Shown: piece by piece, positions 1 through 7,500 of the stretch | How positions within the stretch are numbered: the first letter of the stretch is position 1 | How the letters are laid out: each line of letters starts with the position of its first letter | NCBI GenBank assembly: GCA_905202605.1 | Contig: CAJKSU010000044.1 | Location: 1-16,448, forward strand | Direction of reading: 5' to 3' | From: an uncultured Eubacteriales bacterium | GTDB lineage: Bacteria; Bacillota; Clostridia; Oscillospirales; Oscillospiraceae | Length of the DNA stretch: 16,448 nucleotides | Translations under genes and position numbers: made by a program | Notes under the pieces: generated by a model | The model's database searches: none | Told to the model about the DNA's origin: nothing | The model's input: only the letters and a program-made list of their open reading frames with translations

Positions 1-346
1 TACCGTTCATGGCGTCGCTATAGTCCTGACAGTCACAGTCGATGGAGATGGTAATATCACAATGATCCTTTGCTTCCATCAGTCCTGCCAGTACAGCATT
101 TTGATGACCCCGGTTGCGGCTCTGACTGATACCGAGAAAGTGCGGATCCTGCCGGGCAAGGCTGCGGATGATGTCCCATGTGGAATCCCTGCTGCCATCG
201 TTGACAAACAGAACCCGGCTTTCTGGGGAAATTTTCTGCTGCGCAGCCAAATCGGTAAGCTTTTGCAAAAACAGCGGGGCGGTAATGGGCAGCACCTCCT
301 GCTCGTTGTAGCAGGGGATGATAATATAGAGAATTGGAAGTGTCAC
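1..346 (-). CDS. Family 2 glycosyltransferase, N-terminal part (cut by window edge)
   Basis: Translating the reverse strand from a GTG at 346 gives 115 residues without a stop, running off the left edge. The start is set by AAGGAGG on the minus strand seven bases upstream. Visible GT-A/GT2 features: the opening strand LPILYIIIPCYNE (residues 3-15), the nucleotide-binding NDGS (49-52) followed by RDST, the SRNRGHQNAVLAGL stretch (76-89), and the metal-binding aspartates D103-C-D105 followed by QD. The SRNxGHQ motif is typical of the DPM1/GtrB-like branch, which usually transfers sugar from a nucleotide donor to a polyprenyl phosphate at the membrane. C-terminal membrane segments that would confirm this lie outside the window. 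It is divergent from miaB and has its own promoter. The GT2 call is secure; the substrate is unknown. Confidence 0.88.
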   Translation of the reverse strand, partial: MTLPILYIIIPCYNEQEVLPITAPLFLQKLTDLAAQQKISPESRVLFVNDGSRDSTWDIIRSLARQDPHFLGISQSRNRGHQNAVLAGLMEAKDHCDITISIDCDCQDYSDAMNG

Positions 347-462
347 GAAAATGCCTCCTTAAATGTTCGCACCAGTTTGCGGGACACAGGCGGACATGGT
401 ACAGTAGTGGGAGATAGGGCGAAGTCCCTGCGGTTAGACAATAATGAACTTCATCAAATCGT

Positions 463-471
463 ATTATAGCA
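463..471 (-). promoter_or_regulatory. Extended -10 promoter for the glycosyltransferase
   Basis: The minus strand reads TGC then a perfect TATAAT (hexamer at 468-463), an extended -10 element. No good -35 is seen at the usual distance: TTCTAA at 491-486 with a 17-base spacer matches three of six positions, which is acceptable for an extended -10. It would give a leader of roughly 110 bases before the GTG at 346. Confidence 0.5.
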
Positions 472-545
472 TAATCTGGAGTTGTTTAGAAGTTCTTTAC
501 GGAAATAAGTGCGGAACGCGGAAATCGGGGGGAGAAAACGATTTC

Positions 546-617
546 ATGAGTTTGTTGAAGATAACCATTTTGGCCGCAGAGAGCCTTTGCGGCTATTTTT
601 TCATTGCATTTTCATAG
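546..617 (+). CDS. Possible 23-residue leader peptide upstream of miaB
   Basis: A short ORF starts at ATG 546 and ends with TAG at 615-617. It encodes a hydrophobic peptide beginning MSLLKITILAAESLCGY. A purine-rich GGGGGGAG at 527-534 lies 11 bases upstream and could act as a ribosome binding site. That site sits in the loop of a perfect 7-bp inverted repeat (GAAATCG 521-527, CGATTTC 539-545), and the ORF itself runs through the terminator-like hairpin at 573-593. This resembles a leader peptide with an attenuator, but the composition gives no amino-acid-sensing clue and no homologue is recognised. It may be chance. Confidence 0.2.
   Translation: MSLLKITILAAESLCGYFFIAFS
573..601 (+). terminator. 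Terminator-like hairpin ahead of miaB
   Basis: GCCGCA (573-578) pairs with TGCGGC (588-593) around a nine-base loop and is followed by TATTTTTT (594-601). The form is that of an intrinsic terminator on the + strand. No + strand gene precedes it in the window, so it should end a small RNA or attenuate transcription entering miaB. The stem is only six pairs, so its strength is uncertain. Confidence 0.5.
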
Positions 618-632
618 GAAAACTGATAAACT
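604..632 (+). promoter_or_regulatory. Weak candidate promoter for the miaB operon
   Basis: TTGCAT (604-609) and TAAACT (627-632) are 17 bases apart and match the consensus at three and four positions. The site lies just after the terminator-like hairpin and about 50 bases before the miaB start, where a promoter is expected. A 9-base direct repeat, AAACTGATA, covers 620-628 and 633-641. The match is weak. Confidence 0.25.
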
Positions 633-680
633 AAACTGATATGACAAAAGAAGAGAAGTTTGAATTTTGGAGGACAGACC

Positions 681-2090
681 ATGGCGTCTTCGACGAGTAT
701 TATCACAAGAGAGCAGCTGGCAGTACAGCATGAATTTGCCGATCAGGTGCAGGCCTATTGGGCATCGCGGGGAATTCAACCCACGGCGTGGATCGACACC
801 TATGGCTGCCAGCAGAACGAGGCGGACAGCGAGCGGATGCTGGGCATGCTCATCGAAATGGGCTATCACGCCCAGACGGAGCCGGAGGGTGCGGATTTGA
901 TTATCATCAATACCTGCGCCGTGCGGGAGCATGCCGAGCAGCGGGTGTTCGGCAATCTGGGGGCGCTGACCCACACCCGTCGGCGGCATCCGGAGCAGCT
1001 GATTTTCCTCACCGGCTGCATGGCGGGACAGCCTCAGGTGGTGGAGCGGGTAAAGAAAAGCTATCCCCATGTGGCGGGTGTACTTTCCTCCCACGCCCAG
1101 TGGCAGCTGCCGGAGGTGCTCTATCATGCTCTGAATGGAGGGAAGCGCCAGTTTGTGACCCCTGAAGCCGGCAACATTGTAGAGGGACTTCCGGTGAGCC
1201 GAAAGGATAGTCTCAAGGGCTGGGTCAGCATTATGTATGGCTGCAACAATTTCTGCACCTACTGTATCGTTCCCTATGTACGGGGACGGGAGCGGAGCCG
1301 GATGCCGGAGGACATTATCCGGGAGGTAGAAGGCATGATCGCCGCAGGGTATAAGGACATTACCCTGCTGGGTCAGAATGTCAACTCCTACGGCAAAGAT
1401 CTGGGACTTGGGGTGGATTTCGCGGATCTGCTGAAAAACCTTTCGGAGCTGCCCGGCGATTTTATTCTCCGGTTTATGACCAGCCATCCCAAGGACGCCT
1501 CAAAAAAGCTGTTCGACACCATGGCGTCCTCGCCCAAAATTGCAAAGCACATTCATCTTCCCTTTCAGGCGGGCAATGACCGGGTGTTAAAGGCCATGAA
1601 CCGCAGCTACACCTCCGGGCAGTATCTGGAGCTGGTGGACTACGCAAGATCCGTCATGCCGGATATTGTGCTGACCTCTGATGTGATCGTGGGCTTTCCG
1701 GGGGAGACGGATGAGGAATTTGAGGACACCCTCCGGCTGGTGGAGCGGGTGCGGTATGACGCGCTGTTTACGTTTATCTTCTCCCCGCGCAGCGGCACTC
1801 CGGCGGCGGAGATGCCTGATCCCTTTACGCGGGAGCAGAAGCAGCGGCGGTTCGACCGGCTGCTGGAGCTGCAAAACCGGATTTCTCAGGAAAAGCACAG
1901 CGCCTATATAGGGAAGACCATGCGGGTGCTGGTGGACGGCGCAGACGGCAACCAGCTGACGGCACGCACCGACGGCGGACGGCTGGTGCGGATGCCGGGC
2001 GGCGCAGAAAACGTCGGTTCCTTCCGGCAGGTACGGATCGTAGACAGCACCACATGGAGTCTGGTGGGACAGATGGAGGAGGCAGAATAA
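681..2090 (+). CDS. miaB: tRNA-2-methylthio-N6-dimethylallyladenosine synthase MiaB
   Basis: A radical-SAM methylthiotransferase of 469 residues that adds the 2-methylthio group to i6A at tRNA position 37, acting after MiaA. The three Cys of the N-terminal UPF0004 domain that bind the auxiliary 4Fe-4S cluster are C43 (YGCQQNEAD), C79 (NTCAVREHA) and C113 (TGCMAG). The radical-SAM cluster motif CNNFCTYC gives C188, C192 and C195. A TRAM RNA-binding domain occupies about residues 405-465. An in-frame TTG at 660 is possible, but ATG 681 has GGAGG seven bases upstream and a normal MiaB N-terminus. The stop codon TAA abuts the ATG of mutS. All catalytic cysteines are present, so MiaB is favoured over MtaB or RimO, supported by miaA in the same operon. 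Confidence 0.96.
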   Translation: MASSTSIITREQLAVQHEFADQVQAYWASRGIQPTAWIDTYGCQQNEADSERMLGMLIEMGYHAQTEPEGADLIIINTCAVREHAEQRVFGNLGALTHTRRRHPEQLIFLTGCMAGQPQVVERVKKSYPHVAGVLSSHAQWQLPEVLYHALNGGKRQFVTPEAGNIVEGLPVSRKDSLKGWVSIMYGCNNFCTYCIVPYVRGRERSRMPEDIIREVEGMIAAGYKDITLLGQNVNSYGKDLGLGVDFADLLKNLSELPGDFILRFMTSHPKDASKKLFDTMASSPKIAKHIHLPFQAGNDRVLKAMNRSYTSGQYLELVDYARSVMPDIVLTSDVIVGFPGETDEEFEDTLRLVERVRYDALFTFIFSPRSGTPAAEMPDPFTREQKQRRFDRLLELQNRISQEKHSAYIGKTMRVLVDGADGNQLTARTDGGRLVRMPGGAENVGSFRQVRIVDSTTWSLVGQMEEAE

Positions 2091-4706
2091 ATGGCGGAAC
2101 TTACCCCCATGATGAAGCAGTATCTGGAGATCAAGGAACAGAACCCGGACTGCATCCTGTTTTTCCGGCTGGGGGATTTCTATGAGATGTTCAACGAGGA
2201 CGCAAAGCTGGCGTCCAAGGAGCTGGATTTAACGCTTACTACCCGCGACCGGAGCAAATCCGCCGAGGAGCGGGTTCCTATGTGCGGCGTTCCGTTCCAC
2301 AGCTGCGAGAGTTATATTGCACGGCTGGTGAGCCGGGGCTATAAGGTTGCCATCTGCGAGCAGATGGAGGATCCTGCACTGGCAAAGGGACTGGTCAAGC
2401 GGGAAATTATTCGGGTGATTACCCCCGGCACTGTAACAGAAAGCTCTATGCTGGAGGAGGGCAAGAATAACTATATTGCCTGCGTGGTTGGTGCGGGCAA
2501 TGACTGGGGTGTTGCGTTCTGTGACGTATCTACCGGCGTGTTCTATGCCACCGACGGACAGGGTGGTGGTGCGGTGGAGCGGATCATCAATGAGCTGGGG
2601 CGTTTTTCTCCGGCAGAGGTGCTGCTGGGCGGCGAGGCTGCGGAGAACCGGCAGCTGCGGGGCGTTCTGACCGGCAGACTGGAATGCTGCGTTCAGGTCG
2701 GCGAGGAGCGGCTGTTTGACCGCACTGTGGATATGGAAACGCTGAAGCAGCAGTTCCCGGAGGAGGACGTGACCGGGCAGGGGCTGGAGGAAAGCCCTGC
2801 TGCGCTGATGGCCTGCGGCGGACTGATTATGCACCTGCGGGAGATCGAAAAGTCAGAGCTTCGGCATATCAACCATCTGGAGTATTATATCACCGGGCAA
2901 TTCATGGAGCTGGATCTCACGGCACGGCGAAATCTGGAACTGACGGAGACCATGCGCAGTAAGGAAAAGCGCGGAAGCCTTTTGTGGGTGCTCGACAAGA
3001 CCAAAACCGCCATGGGCGGTCGGATGCTCCGCTCCTGGCTGGAAAAGCCCCTGCTCCGTCCCAGAGAAATCCTGCGGCGCTCCGCCGCAGTGGAGGAGCT
3101 GGTGAACGCTTCGGTTGAGCGTCAGGAATTGCAGGTGACTCTGAGAGAAATCACGGACATGGAGCGTTCTATTGGACGGATCGTGGCGGGAACCGCCAAT
3201 GCGCGGGATCTTCTGGGCATGGCGACCGCCATGGGTGCGCTGCCGGAGCTGCTTTCTCAGTTGTCTGTATTTCAGTCTGAACGGCTCAAGACGCTGGCGG
3301 AGCAGCTGGATCCTCTGGAGGATCTTTGCAGTGAGCTGAGCCGGGCCATTGTGGACGATCCCCCGTTTACCGTTCGGGAGGGCGGCATGATCCGGGACGG
3401 CTATGACGAGCGGGTGGATCAACTCCGGGACATTATGTCCGGGGGCAAGGGCAATCTGGCTGGCATCGAGGCCGCCGAGCGGGAGAAAACCGGTATTCCA
3501 AAGCTCAAGGTGGGCTATAACCGGGTGTTTGGGTATTACATCGAAATTTCCAAGACCTATCAGGGGCAGGTACCGGAGAATTATATCCGGAAGCAGACCC
3601 TTGCCAACTGCGAGCGCTATATTACGCAGGAGCTCAAAGAACTGGAAGCGACTATCTTGGGGGCAAAGGATCGGATTACTGCTTTGGAATACGAGATATT
3701 CACCAAGCTTCGGAATTACGTCTCCGAGAATTCCGCACGGGTGCAGCTGTCCTGCCAGGTGGTTGCAGAGGCGGATGTTCTCTGCGCACTGGCAGAGGCG
3801 GCAACGGACAACGGCTATGTCCGCCCGGAGGTAGATTTCACCGATGAAATCCATATCACCGAGGGGCGGCATCCAGTGGTGGAGAAAATGCTGAAGGACA
3901 CCCTGTTTGTCCCCAACGATACGGAGCTTGGAACCGCAGCGAACCGGGTGTCAGTGATTACCGGACCCAATATGGCAGGTAAATCCACGTATATGCGGCA
4001 GGTGGCACTGATCGTGCTGATGGCACAGATCGGATCCTTCGTGCCGGCAAAAAGCGCACGGATCGGCATCTGTGACCGGGTGTTTACCCGGATCGGCGCA
4101 TCGGATGACCTGAGCGCCGGACAGTCCACCTTTATGGTGGAAATGAGCGAGGTGGCGGAAATCCTGAAAAATGCCACAGCAAGAAGCCTGCTGATCCTTG
4201 ATGAGATCGGACGGGGAACCTCCACCTTTGACGGCATGGCCATTGCGCGGGCGGTGCTGGAATACTGCGCCAGCTCCAAAAAGCTGGGAGCCAAGGTGCT
4301 GTTTGCTACCCACTATCATGAGCTGACCGTCATGGAGCAGGAGATCACCGGACTGAAAAACTATAATATTGCCGTGAAAAAACGCGGGGAGGACGTGATC
4401 TTCCTCCGGAAGATCGTTCCCGGAGCAGCAGACGACAGCTTCGGAATTGAGGTTGCCCGGCTGGCGGGCATTCCGGATAAGGTGGTTTCGCGGGCGAGAA
4501 CCATTCTAAAGGAGCTGGAGAGCGGGAATTCCGATATCCAGCCCAGAAAGAAGGAAGTGCTGGAGGAAACCAGTCAGGTGAGCTTTATGGATATGGGCGG
4601 CAGCCAGATTGCCCAGAAGCTCCGGGACATCACCATTGAAACCCTGACGCCCATTGAAGCGCTGAACGTGCTGTTCGAGCTGAAAAAGATGGCGGAGGAT
4701 GTCTGA
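2091..4706 (+). CDS. mutS: DNA mismatch repair protein MutS
   Basis: A full-length MutS1 of 871 residues that recognises mismatches and recruits MutL. The mismatch-reading Phe-x-Glu motif is F30-Y-E32 within GDFYEMF. The ATPase domain has Walker A GPNMAGKST (625-633), the SDDLSAGQSTF signature, Walker B LLILDEIGRG (D704, E705) and THYHEL. These N-terminal features separate it from MutS2, which lacks the mismatch-binding domain. Near the C-terminus QVSFM (829-833) resembles the clamp-binding motif found at this place in Bacillus MutS. The gene begins directly after the miaB stop (TAAATG), with its GGAGGAGG ribosome binding site inside the miaB tail, so translational coupling is likely. Confidence 0.97.
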   Translation: MAELTPMMKQYLEIKEQNPDCILFFRLGDFYEMFNEDAKLASKELDLTLTTRDRSKSAEERVPMCGVPFHSCESYIARLVSRGYKVAICEQMEDPALAKGLVKREIIRVITPGTVTESSMLEEGKNNYIACVVGAGNDWGVAFCDVSTGVFYATDGQGGGAVERIINELGRFSPAEVLLGGEAAENRQLRGVLTGRLECCVQVGEERLFDRTVDMETLKQQFPEEDVTGQGLEESPAALMACGGLIMHLREIEKSELRHINHLEYYITGQFMELDLTARRNLELTETMRSKEKRGSLLWVLDKTKTAMGGRMLRSWLEKPLLRPREILRRSAAVEELVNASVERQELQVTLREITDMERSIGRIVAGTANARDLLGMATAMGALPELLSQLSVFQSERLKTLAEQLDPLEDLCSELSRAIVDDPPFTVREGGMIRDGYDERVDQLRDIMSGGKGNLAGIEAAEREKTGIPKLKVGYNRVFGYYIEISKTYQGQVPENYIRKQTLANCERYITQELKELEATILGAKDRITALEYEIFTKLRNYVSENSARVQLSCQVVAEADVLCALAEAATDNGYVRPEVDFTDEIHITEGRHPVVEKMLKDTLFVPNDTELGTAANRVSVITGPNMAGKSTYMRQVALIVLMAQIGSFVPAKSARIGICDRVFTRIGASDDLSAGQSTFMVEMSEVAEILKNATARSLLILDEIGRGTSTFDGMAIARAVLEYCASSKKLGAKVLFATHYHELTVMEQEITGLKNYNIAVKKRGEDVIFLRKIVPGAADDSFGIEVARLAGIPDKVVSRARTILKELESGNSDIQPRKKEVLEETSQVSFMDMGGSQIAQKLRDITIETLTPIEALNVLFELKKMAEDV

Positions 4707-4707
4707 T

Positions 4708-5397
4708 ATGAAGCAGCCCTTTCCGGTGAAAATGCGCCGGTATGAGATCATCGGCGGCCTTGTCTGGCTGGTGATCTATGGCTTCCTGATGGGGGATATT
4801 CTGCGGCTGATATTGGGGCTGTTCCATGTGAGCTATACCATGTCCCAGCTGAACGCCTTGTATTTCCTGTGTAATTTTGTCATCACAGTGCTGCTGTTCC
4901 GGCGGTTTTTGGCCTACAGTCTGCCCGTGGCGGCAGATCATTTCCTGCGGACGTGCAAGGCGATGCTGCTGGGCTTCTGTGTCTACTGGCTGATGCAGGT
5001 GGGCATTGACCTGCTGGGGCAGCTGCTGGCGGGAAATGTGACCATTCCCAACGACAGTACTGTTTCGTCTATTGCAGGGGAGAATTACCGGATCATGTGG
5101 GCGGGGGCGGTGCTGCTGGCGCCCCTGACCGAGGAAACTCTGGTGCGGGGGCTGGTGTTTGGAAATGTGCGGCGGTGGAACCGGGCGGCGGCCTATGGGA
5201 CGGCTGCGGCGGTATTCGCGGCGATGCACATCCTTCCATACATCGGGGACATGAGCGCCCTGAGCCTTTGCTATAATATTCTTGTCTACGGGCTGCCCAG
5301 CGTGGCTCTTTGCGTATGCTATGAGTATGCGGGAACCATCTGGGCGCCCATCGGCTTGCATATGATTATCAACATCATTGGCATGAGCGCCCTGTAA
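4708..5397 (+). CDS. CPBP family intramembrane metalloprotease
   Basis: A 229-residue multi-pass membrane protein of the CPBP (Abi/CAAX protease-bacteriocin-processing) family. The three family motifs are visible: EETLVR (E142, E143, R147), FAAMH (F170, H174) and HMIIN (H218, N222). These should form the intramembrane metal-binding catalytic site. Hydrophobic segments lie near residues 13-35, 45-66, 83-107, 129-150, 164-178, 186-206 and 211-229. An in-frame ATG at 4699 overlaps mutS, but GGAGG at 4694-4698 abuts it and sits nine bases before ATG 4708, which is preferred. Members range from prenyl-protein proteases to bacteriocin-immunity proteins, so the substrate cannot be read here. Its position between mutS and mutL is unusual. 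Confidence 0.87.
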   Translation: MKQPFPVKMRRYEIIGGLVWLVIYGFLMGDILRLILGLFHVSYTMSQLNALYFLCNFVITVLLFRRFLAYSLPVAADHFLRTCKAMLLGFCVYWLMQVGIDLLGQLLAGNVTIPNDSTVSSIAGENYRIMWAGAVLLAPLTEETLVRGLVFGNVRRWNRAAAYGTAAAVFAAMHILPYIGDMSALSLCYNILVYGLPSVALCVCYEYAGTIWAPIGLHMIINIIGMSAL

Positions 5398-5434
5398 CGG
5401 CGCATGTGCGGCGGAAGAATCGGGTGAATCAAAA

Positions 5435-7489
5435 ATGGGAATCATTCATAAGCTGTCTCCGGCACTGGCGGATATGATCGCCGCCGGCGAGGTGGTGGAA
5501 CGGCCTGCTTCTGTTGTCAAGGAGCTGGTGGAAAATGCGGTGGATGCCGGAGCGAAGAAGATCACCGTGGAGATCAAAAACGGCGGCGTGACCTTTATGC
5601 GGGTAACGGATGATGGCTGCGGTATGTCAAAAGAAGACGCACCCACGGCTTTTTTGCGCCATGCCACATCCAAAATCTCCTGTGCGGAGGATCTGGGGGG
5701 CATTTCTACCATGGGCTTCCGGGGTGAGGCATTGGCTGCTATCAGCTCCGTGAGCAAGATCGACCTGCTGACCCGCGCAGCCTCCGAAGAGCTGGGCGTC
5801 AGCATGCGGGTAGAGGCGGGCAATGTGATGGATATTCAGCCTGCGGGCTGCCCGCAGGGGACGACCATGATCGTTCGGGATCTGTTCTATAATACCCCCG
5901 CCCGGATGAAGTTCTTAAAGCGGGACAGCGTAGAGGGAAGCTATATCAGCGGCGCGGTGCAGCGGCAGGCGCTGGGACACCCGGAGATCGCGTTCCGGTT
6001 CCTCCGGGACGGCAAGGCGGAGCTGACCACCCCCGGCGACGACAAGCTGCTGTCCGCCATCTATGCGGCAATGGGACGCGCCAGCGCCAAGGAAATGGTG
6101 GAGGTCAAGTCTGCCTCCGGCGGCGTGACGGTGACCGGCTATGTGGGAAAGCCCACCGCCAGCCGGGGCAGCCGAAGCTATCAGCACTTCTTTGTAAACG
6201 GACGTTATGTAAAGTCCCGGATGATGGCCTCGGCGCTGGAGGAAGCCTATAAAAATCAGATCATGGTGGGGCGCTTCCCCATCTGCGTACTCCATGTTAC
6301 GGTGCCGCCCACGGCGGTGGATGTCAATGTCCACCCGGCAAAGACCGAGGTGAAGTTCCTGCGGGAGGGGGATGTGTTTGACGCCATCCACTACAGCGTA
6401 CTGGGGGCGCTGAGCCGCGCTCAGGATCGCCCGGAGATGGAGCTGAAAACGCCAAAGCCTCAGGTGCAGCCCAGGCAGAACTTCTATCAGAATGTCACGG
6501 CGCAGGAATACCGGGCCATGACCGGGCTGATGGAGAAGAGCAGCGGCGTGCAGCCCTCCGGCACGGTGGTGCAGCAGTTCCGGTCGCTGGAGCAGCGGGC
6601 GGAGGCTGGAAGCCGTTCGAGCCTGTCGGTACACGACAGCGTTCGCATGGTTCCCACGGTGCAGGGGGCAAGACCCGCACAGGTATCCGCTGCTCAGATG
6701 GTGGAGACACCAGCGGAAAAGCCGGAGTGGAACGCGGTACCGACCCGGCAAACGATGCAGGAACCGCCTGCGGTGGAATCAATTCCTGCCGTTGTGCCGA
6801 TGCTGGAACCGAACCCGGAGCCGGAGCTGGCTCCTCCGACCCAGACGGTCATGGAGCTGCCGGAGATCCCGGTGCCGAAAGCGCCGGAGCCGGAGGAAAT
6901 TCAGCAGCCGGAGCTGGAAACAGAGCAGCCGTACCGGATCATCGGACAGGCGCTGGATACCTATATCATTGTAGAGCAGGGGGACGGTCTGCTGCTGTTC
7001 GACAAACACGCTGCCCATGAGCGAATCCGCTTTGAGCGGCTTAAGGCGCAGCGACATGAGGTGATGAGCCAGGTGCTGCTCAGTCCGCTGCATCCCGCTA
7101 TGAGCCGGGAGGAGGTTGCGGTGCTGCTGGAAAACCAGAAAACCATGGAGGAACTTGGCTTTACACTGGAGGACTTCGGCGGCGACCTGATAGTGCGGGC
7201 GATCCCCTGTGACGTGACCGAGGCGGATACCCCGGCGTGCCTCTCCGAATTGGCGCAGCAGTTACAGGACGGACGGAAGCTGGATAAGGAGACAGTTTAT
7301 GACGACCTCCTCCATACCATTGCCTGCAAGGGCGCCATCAAGGGCGGACAGTATACCGATCCCAAGGAGATCTCGGCGCTGGTGGCAGAGCTGATGGCGC
7401 GGGACGATATCAAGCACTGCCCCCACGGAAGACCGGTGTGTATCACCCTGAGCCGGGCAACATTAGAACGTCAGTTTAAGCGGACATAA
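5435..7489 (+). CDS. mutL: DNA mismatch repair protein MutL (endonuclease type)
   Basis: MutL of 684 residues with an N-terminal GHKL ATPase: catalytic E30 and N34 in ELVENAVDAG, DDGCGM (59-64) and GFRGEAL (94-100). A Pro/Glu-rich linker spans about 345-500. The C-terminal domain carries the nuclease motifs of non-E. coli MutL: D523-K-H-A with E529 and E534 (usually DQHA), ACKGAIKGG (630-638) and CPHGRP (662-667). QVLLSPL (546-552) occupies the place of the QEMIVPL clamp-binding motif in Bacillus MutL. It is therefore expected to nick the nascent strand after MutS recruitment and clamp contact. The ribosome binding site is weak (GGGTGA, seven bases before the ATG) compared with its neighbours. 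Confidence 0.96.
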   Translation: MGIIHKLSPALADMIAAGEVVERPASVVKELVENAVDAGAKKITVEIKNGGVTFMRVTDDGCGMSKEDAPTAFLRHATSKISCAEDLGGISTMGFRGEALAAISSVSKIDLLTRAASEELGVSMRVEAGNVMDIQPAGCPQGTTMIVRDLFYNTPARMKFLKRDSVEGSYISGAVQRQALGHPEIAFRFLRDGKAELTTPGDDKLLSAIYAAMGRASAKEMVEVKSASGGVTVTGYVGKPTASRGSRSYQHFFVNGRYVKSRMMASALEEAYKNQIMVGRFPICVLHVTVPPTAVDVNVHPAKTEVKFLREGDVFDAIHYSVLGALSRAQDRPEMELKTPKPQVQPRQNFYQNVTAQEYRAMTGLMEKSSGVQPSGTVVQQFRSLEQRAEAGSRSSLSVHDSVRMVPTVQGARPAQVSAAQMVETPAEKPEWNAVPTRQTMQEPPAVESIPAVVPMLEPNPEPELAPPTQTVMELPEIPVPKAPEPEEIQQPELETEQPYRIIGQALDTYIIVEQGDGLLLFDKHAAHERIRFERLKAQRHEVMSQVLLSPLHPAMSREEVAVLLENQKTMEELGFTLEDFGGDLIVRAIPCDVTEADTPACLSELAQQLQDGRKLDKETVYDDLLHTIACKGAIKGGQYTDPKEISALVAELMARDDIKHCPHGRPVCITLSRATLERQFKRT

Positions 7490-7500
7490 GGAGAACCGTT

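Noticed and set aside
62..469. A 135-codon + strand open frame at the left edge
   Set aside because: The opposite strand encodes a clear glycosyltransferase with NDGS and DxD motifs and a strong ribosome binding site; the + frame has neither.
660..680. TTG 660 as the miaB start
   Set aside because: It would place the GGAGG ribosome binding site inside the gene; ATG 681 is seven bases after GGAGG.
2853..3872. A 339-codon minus strand open frame
   Set aside because: Antisense shadow of mutS; low-complexity His/Leu/Pro/Arg composition typical of a reversed GC-rich gene.
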